DNA of 64,000 nucleotides from Pelomonas dachongensis (GCF_043555865.1 NZ_JBIGHY010000001.1:496001-560000), one strand, 5' to 3'. Counted from the first letter of the stretch, positions 25,305 through 33,669 are shown. Numbers and translations: made by a program. Notes: generated by a model not told the origin, from the sequence alone.

Positions 25305-26738
25305 CTAGCCGGGGCTGCGCGTCGACCGGTCCACCGCCGCGCGCAGCGCGCGCCAGAACGCCGGGTCCTGCGACGTGGCCATGTTGATGCGCATCAGCGA
25401 GCCCGGCGCGCGTGTCGCGCTGAACAGCGCGCCGGGTGCCGTCAGCCAGCCGGCGTCCAGCAGCGGCTGGGCCAGGCGCTCGCTGTCTACGCCGACGTCC
25501 AGCCAGCCGAACAGGCCGTCCGGCGGCGCCGCCCATGTGAAGCCCTGGCGCGCGGCCAGCGCCGCCACGCGCTGGCGGCCCTGTGCCAGCCGCTCACGCA
25601 GCCGCTGCGCATGGCGGCGCAGGCGGCCCTGCTCCATGCACAGCGCCACGGCGCGCTCCAGCACGGGTGAGCTGGTCAAGCCGTCCAGCAACTTGGTGTC
25701 GGTCAGCGCGGCCAGCTTTTCGGGCGCGGCGGCCAGGTAGCCCACGCGCCAGGCGGGCGTCAGCACCTTGGAGAAGCCCGACACGTAAGTCACGCGGCGC
25801 AGGCCGTCCAGCGCCGCCAGCCGCGGCAGGTGCTCGGGCGCGAGGAAGCCGTAGCTGTCGTCCTCAACGATGTGGAAATCCAGCTCGTCTGCCAGCCGCA
25901 GCAGCTTGTGCGCACCGGCCAGGTTGAGGCTGTGGCCGGTGGGGTTGTGCAGCACCGACACGGTCAGGTAGGCGCGCGGCACGTGCTGCGCTGCAAGCGC
26001 GGCCAGCACGTCCAGGTCGGGCCCCTGCGCGCTGCGCGGAACGGGCAGCAGGCGCACGCCGGCCTGCGTGAGGCGCGCAAACATGATGGCCCAGCCCGGG
26101 TCGTCCACCAGCACGGCGTCGCCGGGCTGCAGCTGCGTGCGGATCAGCAGGTCCAGCGCATGCGTGGCGCCATTGGTGGTCAGGATCTGCGCCGGGCTGG
26201 CATGGATGCCCAGGTCGGCCAGCCGGTGCGACAGCGCGTCGCGCAGCCGCGCGTCGCCGCTGGGGTCGCCGTAGCTGACCTGCAGGCCGTCGCCGTTGTC
26301 GCCCTGACCCAGCCGGCGCAGCGCTGACTGCAGCAGCGCCGGGTCCAGCCAGTCGGCCGGCAGCGTGCCCAGGCCCGGCGAGCGCGCAGCGTCGGCCTCG
26401 AACATGCCGCGGATCAGCGCGGTGGCGTCCATTGGGGCCTGGCGCGTCTGGGTCGTGGCGGGCCGTGCGCTGCGTGAGGTGGCAGGCCGGGATTCGCGCA
26501 CGAAGAAGCCGCGCTGGCGGCGCGCCTCCAGCAGGCCGGCCGCCTGCAGCTGGTCGTACGCGGCGACCACCGTGTGCGGGCTGACGCCGTGCTGGCGCGC
26601 GCACTCCCGCACCGACGGCAGGCGGGCGCCCGGCAGCAGCAGGCGTTCGCGGATGCGCTGGGCGTAGCGCTCGGCCAGCTGGCCGGCCAGCGGCTGGCTG
26701 GCGCCGCGCAGCAGTGGGGTGGGTGTACCGGTGGGCAT
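25305..26738 (-). CDS. MocR/PdxR-type transcriptional regulator (GntR HTH + aminotransferase domain)
   Basis: The 477-residue protein fuses a winged-helix GntR domain (about 20-85, RLPSVRECARQHGVSPHTVV) to a fold-I aminotransferase domain with the PLP lysine in SGFSKVLTPAWRVGYL and the NPTGHSL loop. MocR regulators sense PLP-linked or amino-acid effectors and usually control the divergent gene, which here is a DMT exporter with a 73-nt shared spacer. Direct repeats in that spacer (see 26770-26791) are likely binding sites. The effector is unknown. Confidence 0.88.
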   Translation of the reverse strand: MPTGTPTPLLRGASQPLAGQLAERYAQRIRERLLLPGARLPSVRECARQHGVSPHTVVAAYDQLQAAGLLEARRQRGFFVRESRPATSRSARPATTQTRQAPMDATALIRGMFEADAARSPGLGTLPADWLDPALLQSALRRLGQGDNGDGLQVSYGDPSGDARLRDALSHRLADLGIHASPAQILTTNGATHALDLLIRTQLQPGDAVLVDDPGWAIMFARLTQAGVRLLPVPRSAQGPDLDVLAALAAQHVPRAYLTVSVLHNPTGHSLNLAGAHKLLRLADELDFHIVEDDSYGFLAPEHLPRLAALDGLRRVTYVSGFSKVLTPAWRVGYLAAAPEKLAALTDTKLLDGLTSSPVLERAVALCMEQGRLRRHAQRLRERLAQGRQRVAALAARQGFTWAAPPDGLFGWLDVGVDSERLAQPLLDAGWLTAPGALFSATRAPGSLMRINMATSQDPAFWRALRAAVDRSTRSPG

Positions 26739-26742
26739 GGCG

Positions 26743-26791
26743 ATACAGAATCGTGATGTGAGTGGCTGACTGTACTGGTGCTGTATTGGTT
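26743..26791. promoter_or_regulatory. Putative MocR operator: 11-bp direct repeats plus inverted half-site
   Basis: CTGTACTGGTG (26770-26780) is followed directly by CTGTATTGGTT (26781-26791), nine of eleven bases alike and spaced one helical turn. ATACAG at 26743-26748 is the reverse complement of the CTGTAT core. The direct repeats cover the expected -35 of the DMT gene, which would fit activation by the MocR protein. Confidence 0.5.
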
Positions 26792-26811
26792 GCTGTGCCT
26801 AGACTGGACTC

Positions 26812-27732
26812 ATGTCAGGATTAGCCACTTCATCCTCCACGCTGTCGACGACGTCGACGTCCGACACCACGCGGGGCCTGCTGCTTGGCTTGGCGGGTGT
26901 CGTGATGTTCGCGCTCAGCATCCCGATGACGCGGCTGGCGGGCGGCAGCGAGGCGGCGCCGCAGCTGGACCCAGCCTTTGTCGCCTTCGGGCGCGCGGCG
27001 GTGGCGGGGCTGCTGTCGATGGCCTATTTGCTGCTGACCGGTGCACGCCGGCCGCGCGGGCGCGAGTGGGGCTTGCTGGCGTTCACCGCCGGGGGCGTTG
27101 TGTTCGGCTGGCCCCTGCTGCTGGGCTACGCCGTGCGGCATGTGGACGCGGTGCACGCGTCCGTCGTGTCCGGCGTGCTGCCGCTGGCCACAGCCGTCAT
27201 CGGCGCGCTGGTGTTGCGCCAGCGGCCCAGCCTCGGCTTCTGGGCCTTTGCGCTGCTCGGCCTGGCGCTGGTGGTGGGTTTCGCGGCCTGGCGCGGCGCG
27301 GGCGGCCTGGAGGTGGCCGACGGGCTGCTGCTCGGCGCGGTGGTCTGTGCATCGGCGGGCTACATCAGTGGCGCACGCTTGTCGGACAGCTTCAGCGCCG
27401 AGCAGGTGATCTGCTGGGTGCTGGTCATCAGCCTGCCCATCACCCTGCCGCTGGCCGTGCTGACGCGGCCGGTCGAGCCGGTGGCGGCCTCCGCGTGGAT
27501 GGGCTTTGCCTATGTGTCGCTGGTGTCGATGTGGATCGGGTTCTTCGCTTGGTACCGCGGGCTGGCGCTGGGCGGCACGCTGCGTGTCAGCCAGGTGCAG
27601 GTGCTGCAACCCTTCTTGTCGATGCTGTTCGCGGTGCCCCTGCTGGGCGAGCAGCTAGACGCGATGACCGTTGTCTTTGCAGCGGCCGTGCTGGGCGTGG
27701 TATGGCTGGGCAAGCGGCAGCGGGTGAACTGA
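26812..27732 (+). CDS. DMT superfamily (EamA) permease
   Basis: The 306-residue protein has a Ser/Thr-rich cytosolic N-terminus and ten membrane segments in two EamA halves (GLLLGLAGVVMFALSIPMTRL and GLLLGAVVCASAGYISGARL). It is divergent from the MocR regulator, so amino-acid or amine export is a reasonable guess. TAGACT at 26800-26805 is 6 nt from the ATG and no ribosome site is seen, so the mRNA may be leaderless. It leads a plus-strand run through DUF2917 and the racemase gene. Confidence 0.87.
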   Translation: MSGLATSSSTLSTTSTSDTTRGLLLGLAGVVMFALSIPMTRLAGGSEAAPQLDPAFVAFGRAAVAGLLSMAYLLLTGARRPRGREWGLLAFTAGGVVFGWPLLLGYAVRHVDAVHASVVSGVLPLATAVIGALVLRQRPSLGFWAFALLGLALVVGFAAWRGAGGLEVADGLLLGAVVCASAGYISGARLSDSFSAEQVICWVLVISLPITLPLAVLTRPVEPVAASAWMGFAYVSLVSMWIGFFAWYRGLALGGTLRVSQVQVLQPFLSMLFAVPLLGEQLDAMTVVFAAAVLGVVWLGKRQRVN

Positions 27733-27742
27733 GGAGACGAGC

Positions 27743-28021
27743 ATGGACGATGGATTCACGACGCGGCTGGCCGCCGGCCAGGCACTGACGCTGGCCGCCG
27801 CCCGCGCGCCGCGCCGGTTGCAGGTGACGCACGGCCGGCTGTGGCTGACGCTGCGCGGCGGCGGTGCGGACCACTGGCTGGACGCGGGCGAGGGCCTGAC
27901 GCTGGCCGCCGGCCGCGAGGCCGTCGTGGAGGGCTGGCCCACGGCAGCGTTCCAGTTGCTGCAACCGGCGCCACAGCGGCGGCCCGCGCCGGCGCGTGGC
28001 CTGACCCTGGCGGGCGCCTGA
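27743..28021 (+). CDS. DUF2917 domain protein
   Basis: The 92-residue protein matches the DUF2917 pattern, a small cupin-like beta fold with a central GRLWLTLRGGGADHWLDAGE stretch. This family is common in Burkholderiales, often beside DMT permeases or LysR-type regulators, and has no known function. It starts 10 nt after the permease gene, and its TGA stop overlaps the ATG of the racemase gene. Confidence 0.75.
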   Translation: MDDGFTTRLAAGQALTLAAARAPRRLQVTHGRLWLTLRGGGADHWLDAGEGLTLAAGREAVVEGWPTAAFQLLQPAPQRRPAPARGLTLAGA

Positions 28022-28716
28022 TGAAGACGCTGGGCGTGCTGGGCGGCATGAGCTGGGCCTCCACCCAGCATCTGTACGCGTTGCTGAACCGCGGCGTCGC
28101 GGCGCGACTGGGCGGCCTGCACAGCGCACAGCTGGTGCTGCACAGCGTGGACTTCGCGCCCATCGCCGCGATGCAGTCGGCGGGCCAGTGGGCCGAAGCC
28201 GCGCAGGTGCTGGGCGATGCCGCCGCAGGCCTGCGCCGTGCAGGCGCTGAGGCGCTGCTGATTGCGACGAACACGATGCATCTGGTGGCCAGCGAGGTCG
28301 AGCGCGCCGCCGGCCTGCCGGTGCTGCACATCGTCGATGCCACCGCCGAGGCCTTGCGCGCCGCCGGTGTGAGGCGCGCCGGACTGCTGGCCACGCGCTT
28401 CACGATGGAGCAGGGCTTCTACCGCGACCGCCTGTGGCAGCGCTTCGGCGTCGAGGCCATCGTGCCCGACGAGCGAGGCCGGGCCGAGCTGCACCGGGTC
28501 ATCTACGACGAGCTGTGTGCGGGCCGGGTCGAGCCGGTGTCGTGCGAGCTGCTGCGTGCGCAGATCGCGGCGCTGGCCGACCGCGGTGCGCAGGCTGTCA
28601 TCCTGGGCTGCACCGAGCTGGGGCTGTTGTTGCCGGCCGGCTCTGAGGCGGCACTGCCCCTGTTCGATTCCACCGACCTGCAGGCCCGTGCGGCGGTCGA
28701 CTGGATGCTAGGCTGA
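28021..28716 (+). CDS. Aspartate/glutamate racemase family protein (YgeA-like), first Cys replaced
   Basis: The 231-residue protein aligns by eye with YgeA-type amino-acid racemases (LGGMSWASTQHLYALLNRG, LHSVDFAPI, TRFTMEQGFYRDRL, LGCTELGLL). These enzymes use two cysteines as acid and base. The second is present (Cys197 in ILGCTE), but the first motif, CTNTMH in E. coli YgeA, reads ATNTMH (Ala82). The protein may therefore be a one-base racemase, a decarboxylase-like or another member of the superfamily. Its neighbours are an aminotransferase and PhzF, which fits amino-acid metabolism. Confidence 0.8.
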   Translation: MKTLGVLGGMSWASTQHLYALLNRGVAARLGGLHSAQLVLHSVDFAPIAAMQSAGQWAEAAQVLGDAAAGLRRAGAEALLIATNTMHLVASEVERAAGLPVLHIVDATAEALRAAGVRRAGLLATRFTMEQGFYRDRLWQRFGVEAIVPDERGRAELHRVIYDELCAGRVEPVSCELLRAQIAALADRGAQAVILGCTELGLLLPAGSEAALPLFDSTDLQARAAVDWMLG

Positions 28717-28743
28717 CTCCTTCAAGAAATTCCGAGACAAGCT

Positions 28744-29952
28744 ATGACCACCGTCTGGACCCAGGCGCGGCGTGCCGCGCGCATGAATCCGTCCATCATC
28801 CGAGAGATCCTCAAGGTCACCGAGAAGCCGGGCATCCTGTCCATGGCCGGCGGCCTGCCCAGCGCGGACACCTTCCCGGTCGACGCCATCAAGGCTGCCT
28901 GCGACCGGGTGCTGACGCACTCGCCGCGCGAGGCGCTGCAGTACGCTTCCAGCGAGGGCTATGCGCCGCTGCGCGAGTGGGTGGCCGGGCGGGTCGCTTC
29001 ATTGGGCATGAACGTGAACCCCGACCAGGTGCTCATCACCAGCGGCTCGCAGCAGGGGCTGGACCTGGTCGGCAAGATCCTCTGCGACGCCGGCGCGCCG
29101 GTGGCCGTCGAGACGCCCACGTACCTCGGCGCGCTGCAGGCATTCACGCCGTTCGAGCCTTTGTTCGCCAGCCTGGCCAGCGACGAGCAGGGTCCACGCC
29201 CCGAGGCCATTGCGGCCCTGCCGCACGACGCACCGGGCACGCGCTTCAGCTACTTGCTGCCCAACTACCAGAACCCTACCGGCCGCGTGATGGGCGCCCA
29301 GCGCCGCGCCGAGGTCGTCGAAGCGTCGCGGCGTGCCGGTGTGCCCATCGTCGAGGACAACCCCTACGGCGACCTGTGGTTCGACGAGCCGCCGCCGGCC
29401 GCGCTGTCCAGCCTGTGGCCCGAGGGCTCGCTGTACATGGGCTCGTTCTCCAAGGTGCTGACGCCGGGCTTCCGGCTGGGCTACGTCATTGCGCCGGCCG
29501 AGCTGTACCCCAAGCTGCTGCAGGCCAAGCAGGCCGCCGACCTGCACACGCCGGGCTTCAACCAGCGAGTGGTGCACGAGGTCGTGAAGGACGGCTTCCT
29601 GGACGGCCACGTGCCGTCCATCCGCGCGCGCTACAAGGCCAACCGCGACGCGATGGCCGTGGCGCTGCGCGAGCACCTGCCGCCGGGCTGCGAGTGGCAG
29701 TCGCCGCAGGGCGGCATGTTCTTCTGGATCCGCCTGCCCGCGGGCCTGGACGCGATGGCGCTGCTGCCGCGCGCGGTGGACGCCGGCGTGGCCTACGTGC
29801 CCGGTGCCGCCTTCTATGCGCATCAGCCCGACCCGCGTACGCTGCGCCTGAGCTTCGTCACGCTGACGCCCGACCTCATCCACGAGGGCGTCGCCAAGCT
29901 GGGCCGCCTGCTGCACGAGGCGCTGGAGCCGGCGATGGAGCACGCGCCATGA
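28744..29952 (+). CDS. PLP-dependent aminotransferase, class I/II (LysN/2-aminoadipate type)
   Basis: The 402-residue enzyme is a fold-I aminotransferase with the PLP lysine in GSFSKVLTPGFRLGY, NYQNPTGRVM, EDNPYGDLWF and a C-terminal LRLSFVTL arginine motif. The N-terminus (NPSIIREILKVTEKPGILSMAGGLPS) is characteristic of the LysN/2-aminoadipate aminotransferase and MocR-like branch, without an HTH domain. Its amino donor and acceptor are unknown. Its ATGA stop overlaps a 26-codon ORF that in turn overlaps the PhzF gene. Confidence 0.88.
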   Translation: MTTVWTQARRAARMNPSIIREILKVTEKPGILSMAGGLPSADTFPVDAIKAACDRVLTHSPREALQYASSEGYAPLREWVAGRVASLGMNVNPDQVLITSGSQQGLDLVGKILCDAGAPVAVETPTYLGALQAFTPFEPLFASLASDEQGPRPEAIAALPHDAPGTRFSYLLPNYQNPTGRVMGAQRRAEVVEASRRAGVPIVEDNPYGDLWFDEPPPAALSSLWPEGSLYMGSFSKVLTPGFRLGYVIAPAELYPKLLQAKQAADLHTPGFNQRVVHEVVKDGFLDGHVPSIRARYKANRDAMAVALREHLPPGCEWQSPQGGMFFWIRLPAGLDAMALLPRAVDAGVAYVPGAAFYAHQPDPRTLRLSFVTLTPDLIHEGVAKLGRLLHEALEPAMEHAP

Positions 29953-30029
29953 GCGCCGTGCCGCGCCGCCCTCGGCAAACGCGGTCCCGCCTCGCAGGAC
30001 GTGGTGCAGGCCGGGAGATGCAGCCATGA
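29949..30029 (+). other. 26-codon ORF bridging aminotransferase and PhzF genes by ATGA overlaps
   Basis: An ATG that overlaps the aminotransferase stop (ATGA) opens a 26-codon, Arg-rich frame (starting MSAVPRRPRQ) whose TGA stop overlaps the ATG of PhzF in the same way. It could be a translational relay rather than a functional peptide. It is too short to judge by coding bias. Confidence 0.4.
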
Positions 30030-30865
30030 CGCAACTTCGCCGCTTTGCCCAGGTCGACGTCTTCACCGCCCAGCCGCTGAAGGGCAACGCGCTGGCCGTC
30101 GTCATTGACGGCGCCGGCCTGTCCGACGACGAGATGGCGGCCTTCGCGCGCTGGACCAACCTGTCCGAGACCACCTTCCTGCTGCCGCCTACCGACCCGG
30201 CGGCCGACTACCGCGTGCGCATCTTCACGCCTGGCGGCGAGCTGCCGTTTGCCGGACATCCGACGCTGGGCAGTGCACACGCCTTTCTGGCCAGCGGCGG
30301 CGACGTCAAGAAGCCCGGCGAGGTGGTGCAGCAATGCGCCATCGGCCTGGTGCGCGTGAAGCGCGACGGCGCACGGCTGGCCTTCGCCGCTCCGCCGCTG
30401 AAGCGCAGCGGCCCGGTCGGTGAGGCGGAGCGTGCGCAGGTCATCGCGTCGCTGCGCATCGCGCCCGAGGCGTTGCTGGATCTGGTGTGGTGCGACAACG
30501 GGCCGGGCTGGCTGGCGGCCCGCCTGGCGGACGCGGCCAGCGTGCTCGCACTACGGCCCGACTTCGCCGCCATGCAAGGCCTCAAGCTTGGCGTCGTCGG
30601 CGCCCATCCGCCTGACAGCGAATGCCAGTTCGAAGTGCGCGCCTTCGTGCCCGATCTGGGCGTGCCGGAAGACCCCGTCACAGGCAGCCTCAACGCCGGC
30701 CTGGCGCTGTGGCTGCAGCAGGCGGGGCTGGCAAGTGACCGCTATGTCGCGGCCCAGGGCGCCGCTCTGGGCCGTGCCGGCCGCGTGCATGTGGTGCGCG
30801 ACGCCGAAGCGACCTGGATTGGCGGCGACGTGACGCCACTGATCCACGGACAGGTGAGGTTGTGA
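30026..30865 (+). CDS. PhzF family isomerase/phenazine biosynthesis-like protein
   Basis: The 279-residue protein has the two-domain diaminopimelate-epimerase-like fold of PhzF: DVFTAQPLKGNALAVV with the conserved Asn, the catalytic-Glu region NLSETTFLL, FAGHPTLGSAH, and the C-terminal VPEDPVTGSLNAGLALWL. PhzF isomerises trans-2,3-dihydro-3-hydroxyanthranilic acid, but most family members lie outside phenazine clusters and their substrates are unknown. No other phz gene is here. It overlaps AlaX (TGATG). Confidence 0.88.
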   Translation: MTQLRRFAQVDVFTAQPLKGNALAVVIDGAGLSDDEMAAFARWTNLSETTFLLPPTDPAADYRVRIFTPGGELPFAGHPTLGSAHAFLASGGDVKKPGEVVQQCAIGLVRVKRDGARLAFAAPPLKRSGPVGEAERAQVIASLRIAPEALLDLVWCDNGPGWLAARLADAASVLALRPDFAAMQGLKLGVVGAHPPDSECQFEVRAFVPDLGVPEDPVTGSLNAGLALWLQQAGLASDRYVAAQGAALGRAGRVHVVRDAEATWIGGDVTPLIHGQVRL

Positions 30866-31569
30866 TGACCGAAGAACTGTTCCGCGAAGACGCCACGCTG
30901 CTGCAGTGCGATGCGCGCGTGACTGGGCATGGTGAGGGTGGCGTGATGCTGGACCGCACGGTCTGCTATCCGCTGGGGGGCGGCCAGGCAGGGGATGCAG
31001 GCTGGCTGGTGGACGGCGAGCAGCGCTGGCGCGTGACCGACACCCGCAAGAGCAAGGAGCAGCCCCGCACCATCGTCCACCTGATCGACGGCGAGGCGCT
31101 GCCGCACATTGGCTCAGCCGTCTGCGTGCAGGTCGACGCCGCCCGCCGCGACGCCCACCGCCGCTTCCACACCGCCACGCACTTGTTGTGCGCGCTGCTG
31201 CCGTACCCGGTCGATGGCTGCTCCATCACCGAGTCCTACGCGCGACTGGACTTCCACACCGACGAGCCGTTCGACAAGAACGCCATCCAGGCCGGGCTGG
31301 ATCGCCTGGTCGCCCAGGCGCATCCGGTGCGCCATCGCTGGATCAGCGAGGAGGAGCTCGACGCGAACCCCGGCCTCGTCCGCTCGATGAGCGTGCAGCC
31401 GCCGCGCGGCCTGGGGCGCATCCGTGTGCTGGAAGTGGAGGGCGTGGACTTGCAGCCCTGTGGCGGCACGCATGTGTCCAACACGGCGGAGATCGGCGCC
31501 CTCGTGGTGACGAAGATTGAAAAGAAGAGCGCCAAGACCCGCCGCGTGGTCTTGGGATTCGCGACCTGA
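30865..31569 (+). CDS. Alanyl-tRNA editing protein (AlaX-type)
   Basis: The 234-residue protein is a free-standing editing domain that deacylates mischarged Ser- or Gly-tRNA(Ala). It has both zinc-binding motifs, HTATHLL (HxxxH) and CGGTH, and the N-terminal glycine-rich motif found in the longer AlaX-II form (YPLGGGQAGDAGWL). It starts in the PhzF stop codon (TGATG); a GTG one codon upstream is also in frame. The link with amino-acid genes is by context only. Confidence 0.9.
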   Translation: MTEELFREDATLLQCDARVTGHGEGGVMLDRTVCYPLGGGQAGDAGWLVDGEQRWRVTDTRKSKEQPRTIVHLIDGEALPHIGSAVCVQVDAARRDAHRRFHTATHLLCALLPYPVDGCSITESYARLDFHTDEPFDKNAIQAGLDRLVAQAHPVRHRWISEEELDANPGLVRSMSVQPPRGLGRIRVLEVEGVDLQPCGGTHVSNTAEIGALVVTKIEKKSAKTRRVVLGFAT

Positions 31570-31579
31570 CCCCACTGGC

Positions 31580-31585
31580 TAAACT
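31580..31585 (+). promoter_or_regulatory. Candidate -10 for the GNAT gene, 9 nt from its ATG
   Basis: TAAACT is followed by GCGCCGCCT and ATG. There is no ribosome site between, which suggests a very short or absent leader. Confidence 0.35.
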
Positions 31586-31594
31586 GCGCCGCCT

Positions 31595-32110
31595 ATGGCC
31601 GGCCCCGATATCCAGCTCATCACGCCCGAGTCCGCCGAGGACTGGCAGGAAACACGCCTCATCCTGCGCGACTACGCTGCAAGCCTCGACGTGGACCTCG
31701 ACTTCCAGGGTTTCGACGAGGAACTGCAGACGCTGCCCGGCGTCTACGCACCGCCTGGCGGCTTGATGCTGCTGGCCCTCGTTGACGGTGCCGTGGCAGG
31801 CAGCGGCGCCTTCCGCCCGCTGCCCGATGCCGACTACCCCAACGCCTGCGAGATGAAGCGCCTGTACGTGCGACCGCCCTTCCGCCGCTTCGGCCTGGGC
31901 CGCCTGCTGGCGCAGGCGCTGATGGACCGCGCGACCGAGGCGGGCTACTCCAGCATGCTGCTGGACACGCTGGACGACATGGAGGCCGCGCGCGGCCTGT
32001 ACGAGAGCCTCGGCTTCGCGGAGGTGCCGCCCTTCTATTTCAATCCTATCCCCGGTGCGCACTACCTGAAGGCCGAGCTGGGCGGCTTCCGCCCGAGTTA
32101 CTTCGGATAA
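31595..32110 (+). CDS. GNAT family N-acetyltransferase
   Basis: The 171-residue protein has the GNAT acetyl-CoA site: beta 4 CEMKRLYVRPPFRRFGLGRLLAQALM (the Q/RxxGxG/A region reads RRFGLG), followed by DTLDDMEAARGLYESLGF. It would acetylate an amine on a small molecule or protein; the substrate is unknown. It precedes the SMP-30 gene by 17 nt. Confidence 0.87.
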   Translation: MAGPDIQLITPESAEDWQETRLILRDYAASLDVDLDFQGFDEELQTLPGVYAPPGGLMLLALVDGAVAGSGAFRPLPDADYPNACEMKRLYVRPPFRRFGLGRLLAQALMDRATEAGYSSMLLDTLDDMEAARGLYESLGFAEVPPFYFNPIPGAHYLKAELGGFRPSYFG

Positions 32111-32127
32111 CGGCCTAGAGTGGAGGC

Positions 32128-33030
32128 ATGACCGCCTCCTACGACATTCAGCCCCTTGGCACCCACCGCTGCCTGCTGGGCGAATCGCCGCTCTGGCATC
32201 CCGACGAGCAGCAGCTCTATAGCGTCGATATTCCCGGCCGGCAGGTGTTGCGCTGGCGTGCAGGCGTCGACGTGCCCGACGTGTTCCCGCAGGAGTCGGA
32301 GCCCGCGTGCATCGCCGTGCGCGAGGGCGGCGGCCTGGTCGTCGCGCGCCGCGACGGCCTGTGGGCGCTGGACACGGTCAACGGGCAGATACAGCGGCTG
32401 GCCGCGCCGCCCTACGACCCTGCCCGCCAGCGCTACAACGATGGCAAGCCCGATGCGGCCGGCCGCTTCTGGATCGGCGCGCTCAGCGATGCGCGCGAGC
32501 CCGAGGCTGCGCTCTACCGGGTCAGCGCCAGCGGCGCCGAGCCGCAACTGGCGGGCATCGTCACGTCCAACGGGCTGTCCTGGAGCCCGGACGGCCGCTG
32601 GATCTACCGCAGCGACACCAAGGCGCACACGGTCTGGCGTCATGCATTCGATGTGACGACCGGTGTGCTGGGCGACGCCGTGGAGTTCGCGCGCTTCGAG
32701 CCGCGCGCGGCGGGCCAGGCGCTGTCGGCCTATGGCGGTCGCCCGGACGGCGCGGCCGTGGACGAGTCCGGCGCCTATTGGGTGGCGATGTTCGAAGGCA
32801 AGCGACTGCTGCGTTATGCGCCGGATGGCGAGCTGCTGGAAGACATCGCGCTGCCCGTGCGCTGCCCGACCATGCCGTGCTTCGGCGGCGCCGACCGCCG
32901 CACGCTGTTCATCACGACGGCCAGCGACAAGCGGCCCGCCGACGAGTTGGCGCAGGAGCCCTGGGCCGGGGCCGTGCTGACGTTGCGCGTGGACGTGCCG
33001 GGCCTGCCCGCACAGCGCTGCCGGCTCTAG
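32128..33030 (+). CDS. SMP-30/gluconolactonase/LRE family protein
   Basis: The 300-residue six-bladed propeller hydrolase carries the metal-binding residues of the family: Glu in LLGESPLWHPDE, Asn in TSNGLSWSPDGRW and Asp in PDGAAVDESGAYWVAM, with the YNDGKPDAAGRFWIG blade. Such enzymes open sugar lactones with a divalent metal. GGAGG stands 1 nt before the ATG, too close to be ideal, and TAGAGT overlaps it 6 nt from the start. The physiological lactone is unknown; no sugar operon is adjacent. Confidence 0.88.
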   Translation: MTASYDIQPLGTHRCLLGESPLWHPDEQQLYSVDIPGRQVLRWRAGVDVPDVFPQESEPACIAVREGGGLVVARRDGLWALDTVNGQIQRLAAPPYDPARQRYNDGKPDAAGRFWIGALSDAREPEAALYRVSASGAEPQLAGIVTSNGLSWSPDGRWIYRSDTKAHTVWRHAFDVTTGVLGDAVEFARFEPRAAGQALSAYGGRPDGAAVDESGAYWVAMFEGKRLLRYAPDGELLEDIALPVRCPTMPCFGGADRRTLFITTASDKRPADELAQEPWAGAVLTLRVDVPGLPAQRCRL

Positions 33031-33035
33031 AAAGT

Positions 33036-33053
33036 CCCCCGCGCTCGCGGGGG
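33036..33053 (+). terminator. GC-rich hairpin after SMP-30 gene
   Basis: CCCCCGC and GCGGGGG form a 7-bp stem with a 4-nt loop 6 nt after the stop. No T-run follows, so termination may be partial or the hairpin may serve mainly as a 3' end. Confidence 0.45.
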
Positions 33054-33067
33054 CGGGCGGGTGCATT

Positions 33068-33096
33068 TTGGGAAGCTACGGGTTTCCACATATACT
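33068..33096 (+). promoter_or_regulatory. Sigma70-type promoter of the atp operon
   Basis: TTGGGA (33068-33073) and TATACT (33091-33096) are separated by 17 nt. This is the best housekeeping promoter in the window and lies 58 nt before the atpI start, after the hairpin that ends the SMP-30 gene. Confidence 0.7.
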
Positions 33097-33153
33097 CCCG
33101 TGGTTTTGCCGGCCGGCATTTGGGTCGGCGCCCATCGTCCCGTCAACGCCGAC

Positions 33154-33657
33154 ATGACTGCCAGCAACAAGGCCCGTCCTGCCAGCACCCATGTTGGCCC
33201 TTGGGACGATGAAGCGCCCGACTCCGTGCCCGCGCCGCCCTGGACCGCCCAGCAGGTGCAATCCCTGATGGCGCGCGAGAAACCGCTTTCGCCTTGGCGT
33301 GTGGTGGTTCTCCAGGCGGTGGTCGGCGGCTTGTTGGCGTTGGCGTGGTGGCTGTTTGGCACTGCGCCCGCGCAGCAGGTGCGCTCCACGGTCTGGGGTG
33401 CGGCTGCGGTGGTGCTGCCCCATGCCCTCATGGCCTGGGGTCTGCGTCGTCCGGTCGCTCAGGCTCAGGCGGCGCTCCTGTCGTTCCTCGTGTGGGAACT
33501 GATCAAAGTGGGCCTCGCGGTCGTCATCCTGGTGGCGGCGGCGTGGCTGGTGCGGGATCTGAGCTGGCCGGCTTTGCTGGTGGCGCTGATCGCGTGCCTG
33601 AAAGTGCATCTGGGGGCCTGGTGGTGGTTGAGCCGGGCCGTTCAACGAACGAATTGA
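33154..33657 (+). CDS. atpI: ATP synthase subunit I
   Basis: The 167-residue protein has a Pro-rich soluble N-terminus and four hydrophobic segments (VVLQAVVGGLLALAWWLF to LLVALIACLKVHLGAWWWL). Position at the head of the atp operon and topology identify it as AtpI, an assembly factor for the c-ring rather than a structural subunit. ATG 33154 is chosen over the longer frame from 33061, which would cross the promoter. No strong ribosome site is visible. Confidence 0.8.
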   Translation: MTASNKARPASTHVGPWDDEAPDSVPAPPWTAQQVQSLMAREKPLSPWRVVVLQAVVGGLLALAWWLFGTAPAQQVRSTVWGAAAVVLPHALMAWGLRRPVAQAQAALLSFLVWELIKVGLAVVILVAAAWLVRDLSWPALLVALIACLKVHLGAWWWLSRAVQRTN

Positions 33658-33669
33658 GTCACAAAGACG

